A stretch of DNA of 64,000 bases from NCBI GenBank assembly GCA_016125045.1, contig WGML01000003.1:62001-126000 (forward strand). Direction: 5' to 3'. Shown piece after piece: positions 1 through 8,076 of this stretch; the first letter of the stretch is position 1; each line of letters begins with the position of its first letter. A program made the translations under genes and the position numbers. Below the pieces are notes generated by a model that saw nothing but the letters and a program-made list of their open reading frames with translations, did not search any database and had not been told where the DNA came from. This DNA comes from a bacterium (GTDB lineage: Bacteria > Pseudomonadota > Alphaproteobacteria > Caulobacterales > Hyphomonadaceae).

Positions 1-320
1 TTTCAGGTCCGCGTTCTGAGCCCTTGCAGGTCCTTGCGAGCGCTTGCGAATTCTCGTTTCAGTTCAGTCCCTGCCAGGCCGGGAAATTACCCGCCAATCA
101 ATTGCGGGGGCGACTGCCATTCCGGATCAGACGACCCAGGATTCCGGATTGGACGGTCGTCACTTACGATTGGGCGAGCCCATCATCCCGGTGCCGGTAA
201 GACAGCGATGGCCCTGAAAGCGGTCGAGCGCCCGGCGCTTCTGTAATTGGCGCGGGTGATTGCGGGCTTTCCGAGGCGCCTCGAGCCGGTGCAAGGGGCG
301 CTCGAAAACCGTTGTGCTGG

Positions 321-377
321 CAAGACGTTAGGGGTCGGGAAGCACCAAGTGTTTGATCTTGCCCTACGGGTTCGCTG
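321..377 (+). repeat. Structured intergenic repeat, copy A
   Basis: First of three diverged copies of an element that opens CAARRCGTTA, continues through a variable, partly self-complementary stretch, then has TTYRATCTYGCCC, a short TA-centred turn and GGGTTCGCTGC. This copy begins CAAGACGTTAGGGG. Its internal hairpin is the weakest of the three, while the CCC/GGG pair near the 3' end is kept. No transposase or integrase lies nearby. Confidence 0.5.
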
Positions 378-520
378 CGTCAATCCGTGCCGATCCTTGC
401 CGCCTCCTCCAAATCTGTTCTTCGACCTGGTGCCAGATAAACTCGAATGAAAGCAGAGTGTTACCGGAAATCCGTGCACCGCAACGCTGTACAAAGGGCG
501 CCAATTTTCCAGTGTGCAGA

Positions 521-581
521 CAAGGCGTTAGGTGGCATATGGTGCCACTGCTTTAATCTCGCCCTACCGGGTTCGCCTTGC
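521..581 (+). repeat. Structured intergenic repeat, copy B
   Basis: Second copy. It has CAAGGCGTTAGG, then a perfect hairpin (GTGGCA, loop TATGG, TGCCAC), then CTTTAATCTCGCCCTACCGGGTT with its own CCC/GGG turn. About 20 bases upstream it shares a further block with copy C (GGCGCCAA ... GCAGACAA), so B and C are more closely related to each other than to A. Confidence 0.55.
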
Positions 582-765
582 GTGTCGCTGTCCCCGCATG
601 CAGCCCGTTGGAACGTGTTGCTCACGCCCCGGACCCGTCGTCCGGCGTCACGTTAACTCGCCTTGCTGGCGAGTAGGCGCCCGGATCGCACTGTTTTCAT
701 TGGAGTTTGGCAAAAAACAGGCACCACAATTTGCGGCATGAGGCGCCAAAAAACTGATTTGCAGA

Positions 766-824
766 CAAAGCGTTACGTACCCATGGGTGCGTTAGCTTCA
801 ATCTTGCCCGTTCGGGTTCGCTGC
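766..824 (+). repeat. Structured intergenic repeat, copy C
   Basis: Third copy. It has CAAAGCGTTACGTACCCATGGGTGCGTTAG split around an almost perfect palindrome centred on CCATGG, then CTTCAATCTTGCCC, a second hairpin (CCCG, TT, CGGG) and GGGTTCGCTGC. The arms stay paired while their sequence differs from copies A and B, which suggests structure is conserved more than sequence. Confidence 0.55.
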
Positions 825-951
825 CCAATCTCATGCCGCTTTGGGCCGCGAATTGCCGCTTTCTGTCGGAACGTGCCGCCATTTGCTGAATCGCCTTCGC
901 AAGCTGCGCGAGTGCCGATTGCGCCATCATCTCAAAACTCGGGCCGGTGTC

Positions 952-1032
952 GCCGGTTTTGCGTGCGGTCAAGGGCGCGTGGAACACGCGCCGCGAAGCG
1001 GGCAAAGCCCCTTGACCGCACGAAAAACCGGC
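952..1032. repeat. 24-bp inverted repeat (one mismatch) with nested hairpin
   Basis: The arms at 952-975 and 1009-1032 are reverse complements over 24 positions with a single mismatch (GCCGGTTTT-G/T-CG-TGCGGTCAAGGG). The 33-base interior contains a second short hairpin (GCGCGT/ACGCGC). Such a long arm is far beyond chance in an intergenic region. It could be a transcription terminator, a cruciform-forming site or the remnant ends of a small mobile element. Confidence 0.7.
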
Positions 1033-1279
1033 AAGGAAAATCACCATGGCCCAAGTGGCATTTTATGCCATTGGGCATGACGGAAAACCAATGTCGAATC
1101 AGTGGTATGTATAGAACTTTAGCGGCTTGTTTTGTCAGCCTGAATGGGTACCTAAGGTAGCATGGAAAAAGGCGTTTTCATTTGGAAATTGGCTGAGTTG
1201 TTCTCCTCTTATGGGCAGGAGTGCATTGCCCTTTTCCATACAAGCTGCCGACAATTCTTCTCCGAAATCAGGAGAAGCC

Positions 1280-4099
1280 GTGCCCACTAACCAGAACCCC
1301 GAACAACTCGCCCGCGACCAGATTGACCGCCTGCTCATCGAAGCAGGCTGGCAGGTGCAGGACAAGAAAGCACTCGACTTCAATGCCGGTCCGGGCATCG
1401 CCGTGCGCGAGTATCAGACCGATATCGGCCCTGCCGATTACGTCATGTTTGTTGATCGCAAGGCCGTCGGCGTCATTGAGGCCAAGCCCCAGGAGTGGGG
1501 GCACAAGATCACCGCCGTTGAGGAGCAAACAGCAGGCTATGCCGCCGCGAAGCTGAAATGGGTGAGCAATTCCGAGCCGCTGCCTTTTCTTTATGAGAGT
1601 ACCGGCGTCATCACGCGTTTTACGAACGGTTTCGACCCCAGGCCGCGCTCGCGGGAGGTGTTCACCTTCCACCGCCCTGAGACGCTTGCGGGCTGGGTGG
1701 AAGCCGTCACGCCAACGCATTCAGGCAAAGGCGGCATGCAGGAGGAGGGGGCCGAATGGCGCGGCCCGCCGCCGTCCCTGCGGGCGAAACTTCAGCACCT
1801 GCCGCCGCTCGACACGGCGGGACTGCGCGATTGCCAGATCACGGCGATCACCAATCTCGAAAGGTCATTCCGCGAAGACCGTCCGCGCGCCCTCGTGCAG
1901 ATGGCGACCGGATCGGGCAAGACGTTCACCGCGATCACCTCGGTCTACCGCCTGCTGAAATTCGCAGGCGCCAAGCGCATTCTTTTCCTCGTGGACACCA
2001 AGAACCTTGGCGAACAAGCCGAGCAGGAATTCATGTCCTACGTGCCGAACGACGATAACCGCAAGTTCACCGAGCTTTACAATGTCCAGCGCCTGAAATC
2101 GCCTTTCATTGCAGGCAGCAGCCAGGTCTGCATCAGCACGATCCAGCGCATGTATTCCATTCTGAAGGGCGAACCGCTCGATGAAAGCGCAGAGGAAAGC
2201 AACCCGGCAGAGCGTCTCGTGAGGGGCAAGGACCCGCTGCCCGTTGTCTACAATGACAAGATCCCGCCGGAGTATTTCGACTTCATCGTGATCGATGAAT
2301 GTCACCGCTCCATCTACAATCTCTGGCGCCAGGTGATCGAGTATTTCGACGCCTATCTCATCGGCCTGACTGCGACGCCCGACAACCGTACCTATGGCTT
2401 CTTCAAGAAGAATGTCGTCAGCGAATATGGCCATGAGCGCGCCGTCGCCGACGGGGTGAATGTCGGCAATGAGGTCTATATCATCGACACCGAGATCACG
2501 CGGCAAGGCGCGCAGATCAAGGCGACCCAGCAGGTCGAAAAACGCGAGCGCCTGACCCGCAAGAAACGCTGGGAAAACCAGGATCAGGACGAAGCCTACA
2601 CGGGCAAACAGCTCGACCGCGCCGTGGTCAACCCCGACCAGATCCGCACCGTCATCCGCACCTTTCGCGACAGTCTGCCCGACATCTTCCCCGGCCGCGA
2701 GGAAGTGCCCAAAACCCTGATCTTCGCCAAGACCGACAGTCATGCCGACGACATCATCCAGACCGTCCGCGAGGAGTTTGGCGAGGGCAATGAGTTCTGC
2801 AAGAAGATCACTTATCAGGCGACCGAAGATCCCAAATCCGTGCTCGCCCAGTTCCGCAACAATTATAATCCGCGCATCGCCGTCACTGTGGACATGATCG
2901 CCACCGGAACCGATGTGAAGCCGCTCGAATGCCTGTTCTTTATGCGCGACGTAAAGAGCAAGAATTATTTCGAGCAGATGAAAGGGCGCGGCACCCGCAC
3001 GCTCGACGAGGACGGCCTGCGAAAGGTCACGCCATCGGCCAAATCCGCCAAGACCCATTATGTCATCGTCGATGCGGTTGGCGTCACGCGCTCGGTCAAG
3101 ACGGCGAGCGAGCCGCTCATCACCAAGCCGGGCGTGCCTCTGAAAGACCTCGCAACCGGCGTGATGATGGGCGTGCGCGATGAGGATACGGTCTCCTCGC
3201 TGGCGGGCCGCCTGGCGCGGCTGAACAAACAGCTCGACGAGAAGGACCGCGCGCGGATCGAGGCGACATCCGGCGGCGCGGCGCTGGAAGACATTGTGCG
3301 CGACCTGTTCGATGCCATCGATGCCGACAGTATCGAGGAACAGACCCGCAAGGAGACCGGCAATCCCGAGCCGACCGAGGCGGAACGGAACGCGGTTCGC
3401 GACAAGCGCGTCGGTGATGCCGCCAATGTCTTTACCGGGCCGCTGATTGAACTGATCGACACCATTCGCCGCGACAAGGAACAGACCATCGACCATGACA
3501 ATCTCGATACAGTCCTCGAACAGGGCTGGAGCGGGGATGCGAGAGACAATGCAGAGGCCATGGCGAAGGATTTCGCGGACTGGCTGAACGAGCACTGCAA
3601 TGAGATCGAGGCCCTGACCATCTTCTATGACCAGCCGGCGCGGCGTGCGACCATCACCTATGACATGATCGCGGCTGTGTTCGCGGCGCTGAAGTCTGAC
3701 CGCCCGGCGCTTGCCCCGCTGCGGGTTTGGCGGGCCTATGCGCTGCTCGATGAGTATAAGGGCGCCAATCCGGCGGGCGAGTTGACGGCGCTGGTGGCGC
3801 TGATCCGCCGGGTCTGCGGCATTGACGAAACGCTCGCCCCCTATGGCGACACGGTGCGGCGCAATTTCCAGAACTGGATCCTGAAGCGCCACTCGGGCGC
3901 GGGCGAGAAATTCAGCGAAGCGCAGATGGACTGGCTGCGCATGATCCGCGACCATATCACCACCTCTATCCATATCGAGCGCGACGATCTCGACATGGCC
4001 CCCTTCGACGCCAAAGGCGGCCTCGGCAAGATGCACCTGCTGTTCGGCGACGGGCTGGACGGGCTGGTGGATGAATTGAATGAGGCGCTGGCGGTATGA
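1280..4099 (+). CDS. hsdR: Type I restriction enzyme, R (endonuclease/translocase) subunit
   Basis: This is the ATP-dependent translocating and cleaving subunit of a type I restriction-modification complex, 939 aa from the chosen GTG start. An AGGAG lies 5 bases before that GTG; the in-frame codons further upstream have no ribosome site and unnatural sequence. The N-terminal nuclease domain shows the D-(E-x-K) signature (D53, E67-A-K69). The helicase core follows: Walker A ATGSGKT at 209-215, DECH box at 339-342, GLTATP at 362-367. The C-terminal half fits the EcoEI-type R C-terminal domain. It overlaps hsdS by 4 bases (ATGA), so the two are translationally coupled. Intact, with no missing key residue. 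Confidence 0.95.
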   Translation: MPTNQNPEQLARDQIDRLLIEAGWQVQDKKALDFNAGPGIAVREYQTDIGPADYVMFVDRKAVGVIEAKPQEWGHKITAVEEQTAGYAAAKLKWVSNSEPLPFLYESTGVITRFTNGFDPRPRSREVFTFHRPETLAGWVEAVTPTHSGKGGMQEEGAEWRGPPPSLRAKLQHLPPLDTAGLRDCQITAITNLERSFREDRPRALVQMATGSGKTFTAITSVYRLLKFAGAKRILFLVDTKNLGEQAEQEFMSYVPNDDNRKFTELYNVQRLKSPFIAGSSQVCISTIQRMYSILKGEPLDESAEESNPAERLVRGKDPLPVVYNDKIPPEYFDFIVIDECHRSIYNLWRQVIEYFDAYLIGLTATPDNRTYGFFKKNVVSEYGHERAVADGVNVGNEVYIIDTEITRQGAQIKATQQVEKRERLTRKKRWENQDQDEAYTGKQLDRAVVNPDQIRTVIRTFRDSLPDIFPGREEVPKTLIFAKTDSHADDIIQTVREEFGEGNEFCKKITYQATEDPKSVLAQFRNNYNPRIAVTVDMIATGTDVKPLECLFFMRDVKSKNYFEQMKGRGTRTLDEDGLRKVTPSAKSAKTHYVIVDAVGVTRSVKTASEPLITKPGVPLKDLATGVMMGVRDEDTVSSLAGRLARLNKQLDEKDRARIEATSGGAALEDIVRDLFDAIDADSIEEQTRKETGNPEPTEAERNAVRDKRVGDAANVFTGPLIELIDTIRRDKEQTIDHDNLDTVLEQGWSGDARDNAEAMAKDFADWLNEHCNEIEALTIFYDQPARRATITYDMIAAVFAALKSDRPALAPLRVWRAYALLDEYKGANPAGELTALVALIRRVCGIDETLAPYGDTVRRNFQNWILKRHSGAGEKFSEAQMDWLRMIRDHITTSIHIERDDLDMAPFDAKGGLGKMHLLFGDGLDGLVDELNEALAV

Positions 4100-5601
4100 G
4101 GGGGGATGACGACCAACCGTTACCAGTCACTTGGACAGTCGCGCAGATTGCAGAATTAGCCGCGATCAATCCCGGCCTGAACAAGTCCGAATTTGACGAC
4201 GAACTTGAGGTCTCCTTCGTGCCGATGCCAGCGGTGGCGGCAGAGAGCGGGCACATTGACGTTTCGGACACCAGAAAATTCGGTGAAGTGAAGAAGGGCT
4301 ACACAGCGTTCGCCGAAGGAGACGTTCTGTTCGATAAGATCACTCCTTGCATGGAGAACGGCAAGATGGCCGTGGTTCCGCCGCTGAAGGGCGATCTCGG
4401 ATTTGGCTCGACAGAGTTTCATGTCCTGCGACCGCAAGCAGGAATCGCCGCTGAGTACCTCTACTACTATGTGTCTGCGCAACCGTTTCGACGAGAAGCC
4501 GAACACAACATGACCGGGGCGGTCGGGCAGCGGCGGGTTCCGATGCCTTACCTCGCACGGTGTGAAATCCCAATTGCCCCAACCTCCGAGCAACGCCGCA
4601 TCGTGGCGAAGATTGAGGCGTTGTTCTCCGAGCTCGACAAGGGGGTGGAGACCCTCACCGCCGCCCGCGAGCAGCTGAAAGCCTACCGCCAGTCCGTCCT
4701 CAAACACGCCTTCGAGGGCAAGCTGACAGAGGACTGGCGCGCGAGGAATGCCGACAAGCTCGAAGCTCCCGAAACCATTCGCAAAAGCGCCCTTGATGCT
4801 CGAAAACTGAAATGGAGCTCAGCTGTCGCGTTCCGACGGGGAAAGTATGTCGAGCCACTACCCTTCGACCGCGAGGATATTCCAGAAATTCCAACCGACT
4901 GGGCGCTCGTCAGCATGGATGAGCTTTGCCATCACATTACAAGCGGATCACGTGGTTGGAGTCAGTTTTACGATCGCGGGGATTCTGTTTTCATTATGGC
5001 CCAGAATGTTCGGCCTGGTCGTTACGACACTGATAGCGTTCAAATAATCGACCCGCCTTCAGAAACGGCTGAGGCGCATCGAACCCGGGTAGAGCAGTCT
5101 GATGTATTGGTAACGATAGTTGGCGCGAACACAGGCGATGTCTGTCTCTTCCCATTCCAGAGTGACAAGCACTACGTCTGTCAAAGCGTTGCGCTTATGC
5201 GACTCGCGAATGTGGACTACGCGGAATACATAAATCGCTATTTTCAGGCGCACCAAGGGGGACAGCGCCAGTATCGTCGGTATATCTACGGTGCCGGTCG
5301 CCCTCATCTGAGTTTCGAACAACTCCGGCAGACTTTGGTGCCGCTGCCAAGCCTTGCCGAACAAGCCGAAATCGTCCGCATCCTCGAAGAGAAACTCGAA
5401 GCCGCCGATGTGATGGAGGCCGAGATCGAGGCCGCGCTCGCCCGCGCCGCAAGCCTGCGCCAGGCCATCCTCAAACGCGCCTTCTCCGGCAAGCTCGTCC
5501 CCCAGGACCCCCATGACGAACCCGCCGCCACCCTGCTGGCCCGCATTCGCTCGGAGCGCGAAGCAGAACCCGCCAAAAAGCGTCGGCAAAGGGTGGGCTG
5601 A
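4096..5601 (+). CDS. hsdS: Type I restriction enzyme, S (specificity) subunit
   Basis: Recognises the bipartite DNA target for the HsdM2S methylase and the HsdR2M2S nuclease. The 501 aa contain two target-recognition domains (about 10-165 and 230-420), each followed by a conserved helical spacer: SELDKGVETLTAAREQ ... VLKHAFEGKLT near 175-215, and a matching ILEEKLEAADVMEAEIEAAL ... ILKRAFSGKLVPQ near 430-480. These form the coiled coil that sets half-site spacing. It starts inside the hsdR stop codon. A toxin-antitoxin pair, rather than hsdM, follows it, which is an unusual order. The target sequence cannot be read from the protein. Confidence 0.93.
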   Translation: MRGDDDQPLPVTWTVAQIAELAAINPGLNKSEFDDELEVSFVPMPAVAAESGHIDVSDTRKFGEVKKGYTAFAEGDVLFDKITPCMENGKMAVVPPLKGDLGFGSTEFHVLRPQAGIAAEYLYYYVSAQPFRREAEHNMTGAVGQRRVPMPYLARCEIPIAPTSEQRRIVAKIEALFSELDKGVETLTAAREQLKAYRQSVLKHAFEGKLTEDWRARNADKLEAPETIRKSALDARKLKWSSAVAFRRGKYVEPLPFDREDIPEIPTDWALVSMDELCHHITSGSRGWSQFYDRGDSVFIMAQNVRPGRYDTDSVQIIDPPSETAEAHRTRVEQSDVLVTIVGANTGDVCLFPFQSDKHYVCQSVALMRLANVDYAEYINRYFQAHQGGQRQYRRYIYGAGRPHLSFEQLRQTLVPLPSLAEQAEIVRILEEKLEAADVMEAEIEAALARAASLRQAILKRAFSGKLVPQDPHDEPAATLLARIRSEREAEPAKKRRQRVG

Positions 5602-5616
5602 TGGCGCGCCTGCATA

Positions 5617-5671
5617 TTGACAGAATGATATCAATGATATCAATGATATCATATTATCCCATTGATATCAC
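5617..5671 (+). promoter_or_regulatory. Probable fitAB operator/promoter (repeated ATGATATCA)
   Basis: AT-rich stretch between hsdS and fitA. ATGATATCA occurs three times in tandem with partial overlap (5625-5651), and a fourth, TTGATATCA, lies at 5662-5670. Each contains the palindrome TGATATCA. TTGACA at 5617-5622 may be a -35 box. Ribbon-helix-helix antitoxins of this class bind tandem palindromes in their own promoters, so this is the expected autoregulatory site. It may also give hsdM a promoter separate from hsdR-hsdS. Confidence 0.7.
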
Positions 5672-5686
5672 AATGGAGGCCCGCCC

Positions 5687-5920
5687 ATGCCGAGCATGAC
5701 CGTCCGCAACCTGCCCGAAGACCTGCATCGCCGCATACGCCTCTACGCCGCCGAACACGGCCTGAGCGCGGAGGCTGCGGTTCGCCGCCTGCTGGACGAG
5801 GCGACCCGCCCGGCCGAACGCCTCGGCGATATCGTCGCTGCCTATGCGCGCGCCCGCGCCGCCGATTTCCCCGAGACGCCGCGCGACCGCACGCCGGTGC
5901 GCCCGGCGGATTTCTCGTGA
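5687..5920 (+). CDS. fitA: FitA-like antitoxin (ribbon-helix-helix)
   Basis: 77-aa antitoxin of a type II toxin-antitoxin pair. The N-terminus MPSMTVRNLPEDLHRRIRLY and the following helix (LSAEAAVRRLLDEA) form the Arc/FitA-type ribbon-helix-helix DNA-binding fold. The C-terminal tail, rich in Arg, Pro and Asp, would wrap the toxin active site. GGAGG sits 7 bases before the ATG; an ATG nine bases downstream is a possible alternative. Its stop overlaps the toxin start (GTGA). It most likely represses the pair through the repeated site just upstream. Confidence 0.88.
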   Translation: MPSMTVRNLPEDLHRRIRLYAAEHGLSAEAAVRRLLDEATRPAERLGDIVAAYARARAADFPETPRDRTPVRPADFS

Positions 5921-6339
5921 TCGTCCTCGACACCAATGTGATCTCCGAGCCGATGCGCGCCGCGCCGGACCCCGCCGTGATCGCCTGGCTGAACGGGCAG
6001 GTCGACGCTGGCCTGTTCACCACGAGCATCACTGTGATGGAGCTGCGCTTCGGTGTCGAACGCCTGCCCGAGGGCCGACGCAAGGCGGATCTGTGGGACG
6101 TGCTCGATTTCACCCTGTCGCGTCTGGTTGGTCCGCGCATCCTCGCCTTTGATGCCGCTGCCGCCGCCATGGCGGCACGTCTCGCAGCCGAGGCGGAGGC
6201 GGCCGGCGCGCCCATCGGTCAGGCGGACGCCCAGATCGCCGCCATCGCCGCCGCGCACGGCTTTGCCATTGCGACGCGCGACGTCGCCCCCTTTGACATG
6301 GCGGGTCTCGCCGTCATCAACCCATGGACAAAAGCATGA
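5917..6339 (+). CDS. fitB: FitB/VapC-like PIN-domain ribonuclease toxin
   Basis: 140-aa PIN-domain toxin, expected to be a Mg2+-dependent RNase inhibited by the upstream antitoxin. The acidic active-site set is complete: D5 (IVLDTNV), E42 (VMELRFG), D104 (GQADAQIAA) and D122 (ATRDV), so it should be active. The GTG start overlaps the antitoxin stop. Its own stop overlaps the hsdM start (ATGA), so antitoxin, toxin and methylase are translationally linked. Loss of the locus could therefore poison the cell and stabilise the restriction genes. FitB is preferred over generic VapC because of the FitA-type partner. Confidence 0.88.
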   Translation: MIVLDTNVISEPMRAAPDPAVIAWLNGQVDAGLFTTSITVMELRFGVERLPEGRRKADLWDVLDFTLSRLVGPRILAFDAAAAAMAARLAAEAEAAGAPIGQADAQIAAIAAAHGFAIATRDVAPFDMAGLAVINPWTKA

Positions 6340-7826
6340 GCACCGCCCCCATCGTTTCCAAGGTCTGGAGTTTTTGCAACACGCTGCGCGATGATGGCGT
6401 GGGGTATGGCGACTATCTGGAACAGCTGACCTATCTCATCTTCCTGAAGATGGCGGAGGAATATGCAAAGCCGCCCTATAACCGCGATGTCGGCGTGCCG
6501 GACGCCTATTCCTGGTCCAGCCTGAAGGCCCGGCGCGGCGCGGAACTGGAGGCGCATTACATCGAGCTTCTGCGCGCGCTCGGCACGCGCAAGGACGTGC
6601 TCGGACAGATATTCACCAAGGCGCAGAACAAGATACAGGACCCGGCCAAGCTCTACCGCCTGATCGACATGATCGACGAGGTGCAATGGGTGAGCCTCGA
6701 CGCCGATGTGAAGGGCGACATCTATGAGGGTTTGCTCGAAAAGAACGCCGAGGACACCAAGTCCGGCGCGGGGCAATATTTCACACCGCGCCCGCTGATC
6801 CGCGCCATGGTGGAATGCATCCGGCCTGAACCGGGCAAGACCATCGCCGACCCCGCCTGTGGCACGGGCGGGTTTTTCCTCGCGGCTTATGACTTCCTGA
6901 CGAACCCGGACAATTACCGCCTCGACAAGGCGCAGAAGGCTTTTCTGAAGCACAAGACGTTCAACGGCAATGAGATCGTCGCAGGGACGCGCCGCCTCTG
7001 CCTGATGAATATGTTCCTGCACAATATCGGGGAGATTGACGGCGACGTTCTGATTTCGCCGAACGACGCCCTCGTTGCGGCGAGCGCGCAGAGTTTCGAC
7101 TATGTGCTCGCCAACCCGCCCTTCGGCAAGAAAAGCTCCATGAGCTTCACCAATGATGCGGGTGAGGAGGAATCCGACGACCTGACATATAACCGGCAGG
7201 ATTTCTGGGCGACGACCTCAAACAAACAACTCAATTTCGTCCAGCACATCCGCTCCATGCTGAAGACCACGGGCCACGCCGCGATTGTCGTCCCGGACAA
7301 TGTGCTGTTCGAGGGTGGCGCGGGCGAGATCGTGCGGCAGAACCTCTTACGCACGACGGACCTTCACACCATTCTAAGGCTGCCGACTGGCATCTTCTAC
7401 GCCCATGGGGTCAAGGCCAACGTCATCTTTCTTGAGAACCGCGAAGCCAGCAAGACGCCCTGGACGAAAAAGGTCTGGTTCTATGACTACCGGACCAATG
7501 TGCATCATACGCTGAAGAAGAAGCCGCTGCGCTACGAGCACCTTGCGGACTTCGTCGAGTGCTACAACCCGAAGAACCGGCATGAGCGCAAGCCGACCTG
7601 GGACGCCGAGGCGAACCCTGAAGGCCGTTGGCGCAAGTTCAGCTACGAGGAACTGACGGCGCGCGACAAAACGAGCCTCGATGTCTTCTGGCTCAAGGAC
7701 AAAAGCCTCAATGACCTCGACAACCTGCCGGAGCCGGATGATCTGGCCGAGGAGATCATCGAGAATCTCGAAGCAGGACTCGCGAGCTTCCGCCAAGTGC
7801 TGTCTGGCTTGGCGAAAGCGGGGTGA
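6336..7826 (+). CDS. hsdM: Type I restriction enzyme, M (N6-adenine methyltransferase) subunit
   Basis: Methylates adenines in the host copy of the HsdS target and is part of both the methylase and the nuclease. 496 aa from the ATG overlapping the toxin stop; an in-frame ATG 12 bases earlier is possible. The N-terminal helical domain contains DGVGYGDYLEQLTYLIFLKMA. The linker FTPRPL precedes AdoMet motif I DPACGTGG (172-179) and catalytic motif IV NPPF (260-263). It is the last gene of the locus. Having methylase downstream of hsdR and a toxin-antitoxin unit means its expression probably depends partly on the fitAB promoter. Confidence 0.95.
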   Translation: MSTAPIVSKVWSFCNTLRDDGVGYGDYLEQLTYLIFLKMAEEYAKPPYNRDVGVPDAYSWSSLKARRGAELEAHYIELLRALGTRKDVLGQIFTKAQNKIQDPAKLYRLIDMIDEVQWVSLDADVKGDIYEGLLEKNAEDTKSGAGQYFTPRPLIRAMVECIRPEPGKTIADPACGTGGFFLAAYDFLTNPDNYRLDKAQKAFLKHKTFNGNEIVAGTRRLCLMNMFLHNIGEIDGDVLISPNDALVAASAQSFDYVLANPPFGKKSSMSFTNDAGEEESDDLTYNRQDFWATTSNKQLNFVQHIRSMLKTTGHAAIVVPDNVLFEGGAGEIVRQNLLRTTDLHTILRLPTGIFYAHGVKANVIFLENREASKTPWTKKVWFYDYRTNVHHTLKKKPLRYEHLADFVECYNPKNRHERKPTWDAEANPEGRWRKFSYEELTARDKTSLDVFWLKDKSLNDLDNLPEPDDLAEEIIENLEAGLASFRQVLSGLAKAG

Positions 7827-7979
7827 AGAGGGCCGGAGCGAAACCGGAACATGCGGCTCTGTATGGCCAGAATCCCAGTAAAATCGAAGCAAACGGGATT
7901 GCGCAGACTTGCCGCATAGGTTAAATCCTTATTATATAACGATAAATCAAGGACTCGCACCTCTATAGCCCAGTTCAAA

Positions 7980-8013
7980 TATGGTACAGCTTATGGTACA
8001 TTTCGGTACCATA
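7980..8013. repeat. Three TATGGTAC sites, two of them forming a hairpin
   Basis: TATGGTAC occurs at 7980-7987 and 7992-7999 (12-base period) and in inverted orientation at 8006-8013. The last two form a perfect 8-base stem with a 6-base loop. Such closely spaced direct and inverted copies look like protein-binding sites, for instance for an excisionase or integrase arm domain or a repressor. No adjacent gene explains them. Confidence 0.6.
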
Positions 8014-8054
8014 CTTTTGAAAAATACAAGCATTTTCAATGACTATATAGTTAA

Positions 8055-8076
8055 GTTGAGTCCTCTTCTGGCACCA
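8055..8076 (+). other. tRNA-3'-end-like segment, possible attachment site
   Basis: GTTGAGTCCTCTTCTGGCACCA reads like the end of a T arm, an acceptor strand and an encoded CCA, but no tRNA body precedes it; the upstream sequence is AT-rich. A partial tRNA 3' end of this kind is what remains at the far side of an element integrated into a tRNA gene, with the intact tRNA outside the window to the left. This is an inference from pattern only. Confidence 0.35.

Larger units (their letters stand above)
1..1279. other. Non-coding leader of the restriction island
   Basis: About 1.28 kb upstream of hsdR with no open frame that looks like a real protein; the short frames have no recognisable motif and skewed composition. 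It holds three diverged structured repeats (321-824), a long inverted repeat (952-1032) and a bulged hairpin (1049-1076: 11 paired bases, loop TTTTA), all listed separately. The hairpin lies about 200 bases before the hsdR start and could act as a terminator or leader element. The content looks like non-coding accessory DNA or decayed mobile DNA. Confidence 0.55.

Noticed and set aside
321-824. A true integron cassette array
   Set aside because: Right-box similarity (GTTAGG) is there, but the reverse-complement left box is not found in the expected distance and no integrase or cassette genes are seen.
1865-4036. A 723-codon open frame on the minus strand opposite hsdR
   Set aside because: It mirrors the coding strand of hsdR (GC-rich codon shadow); low-complexity Arg/Asp/Ala content and no motif, while hsdR is intact.
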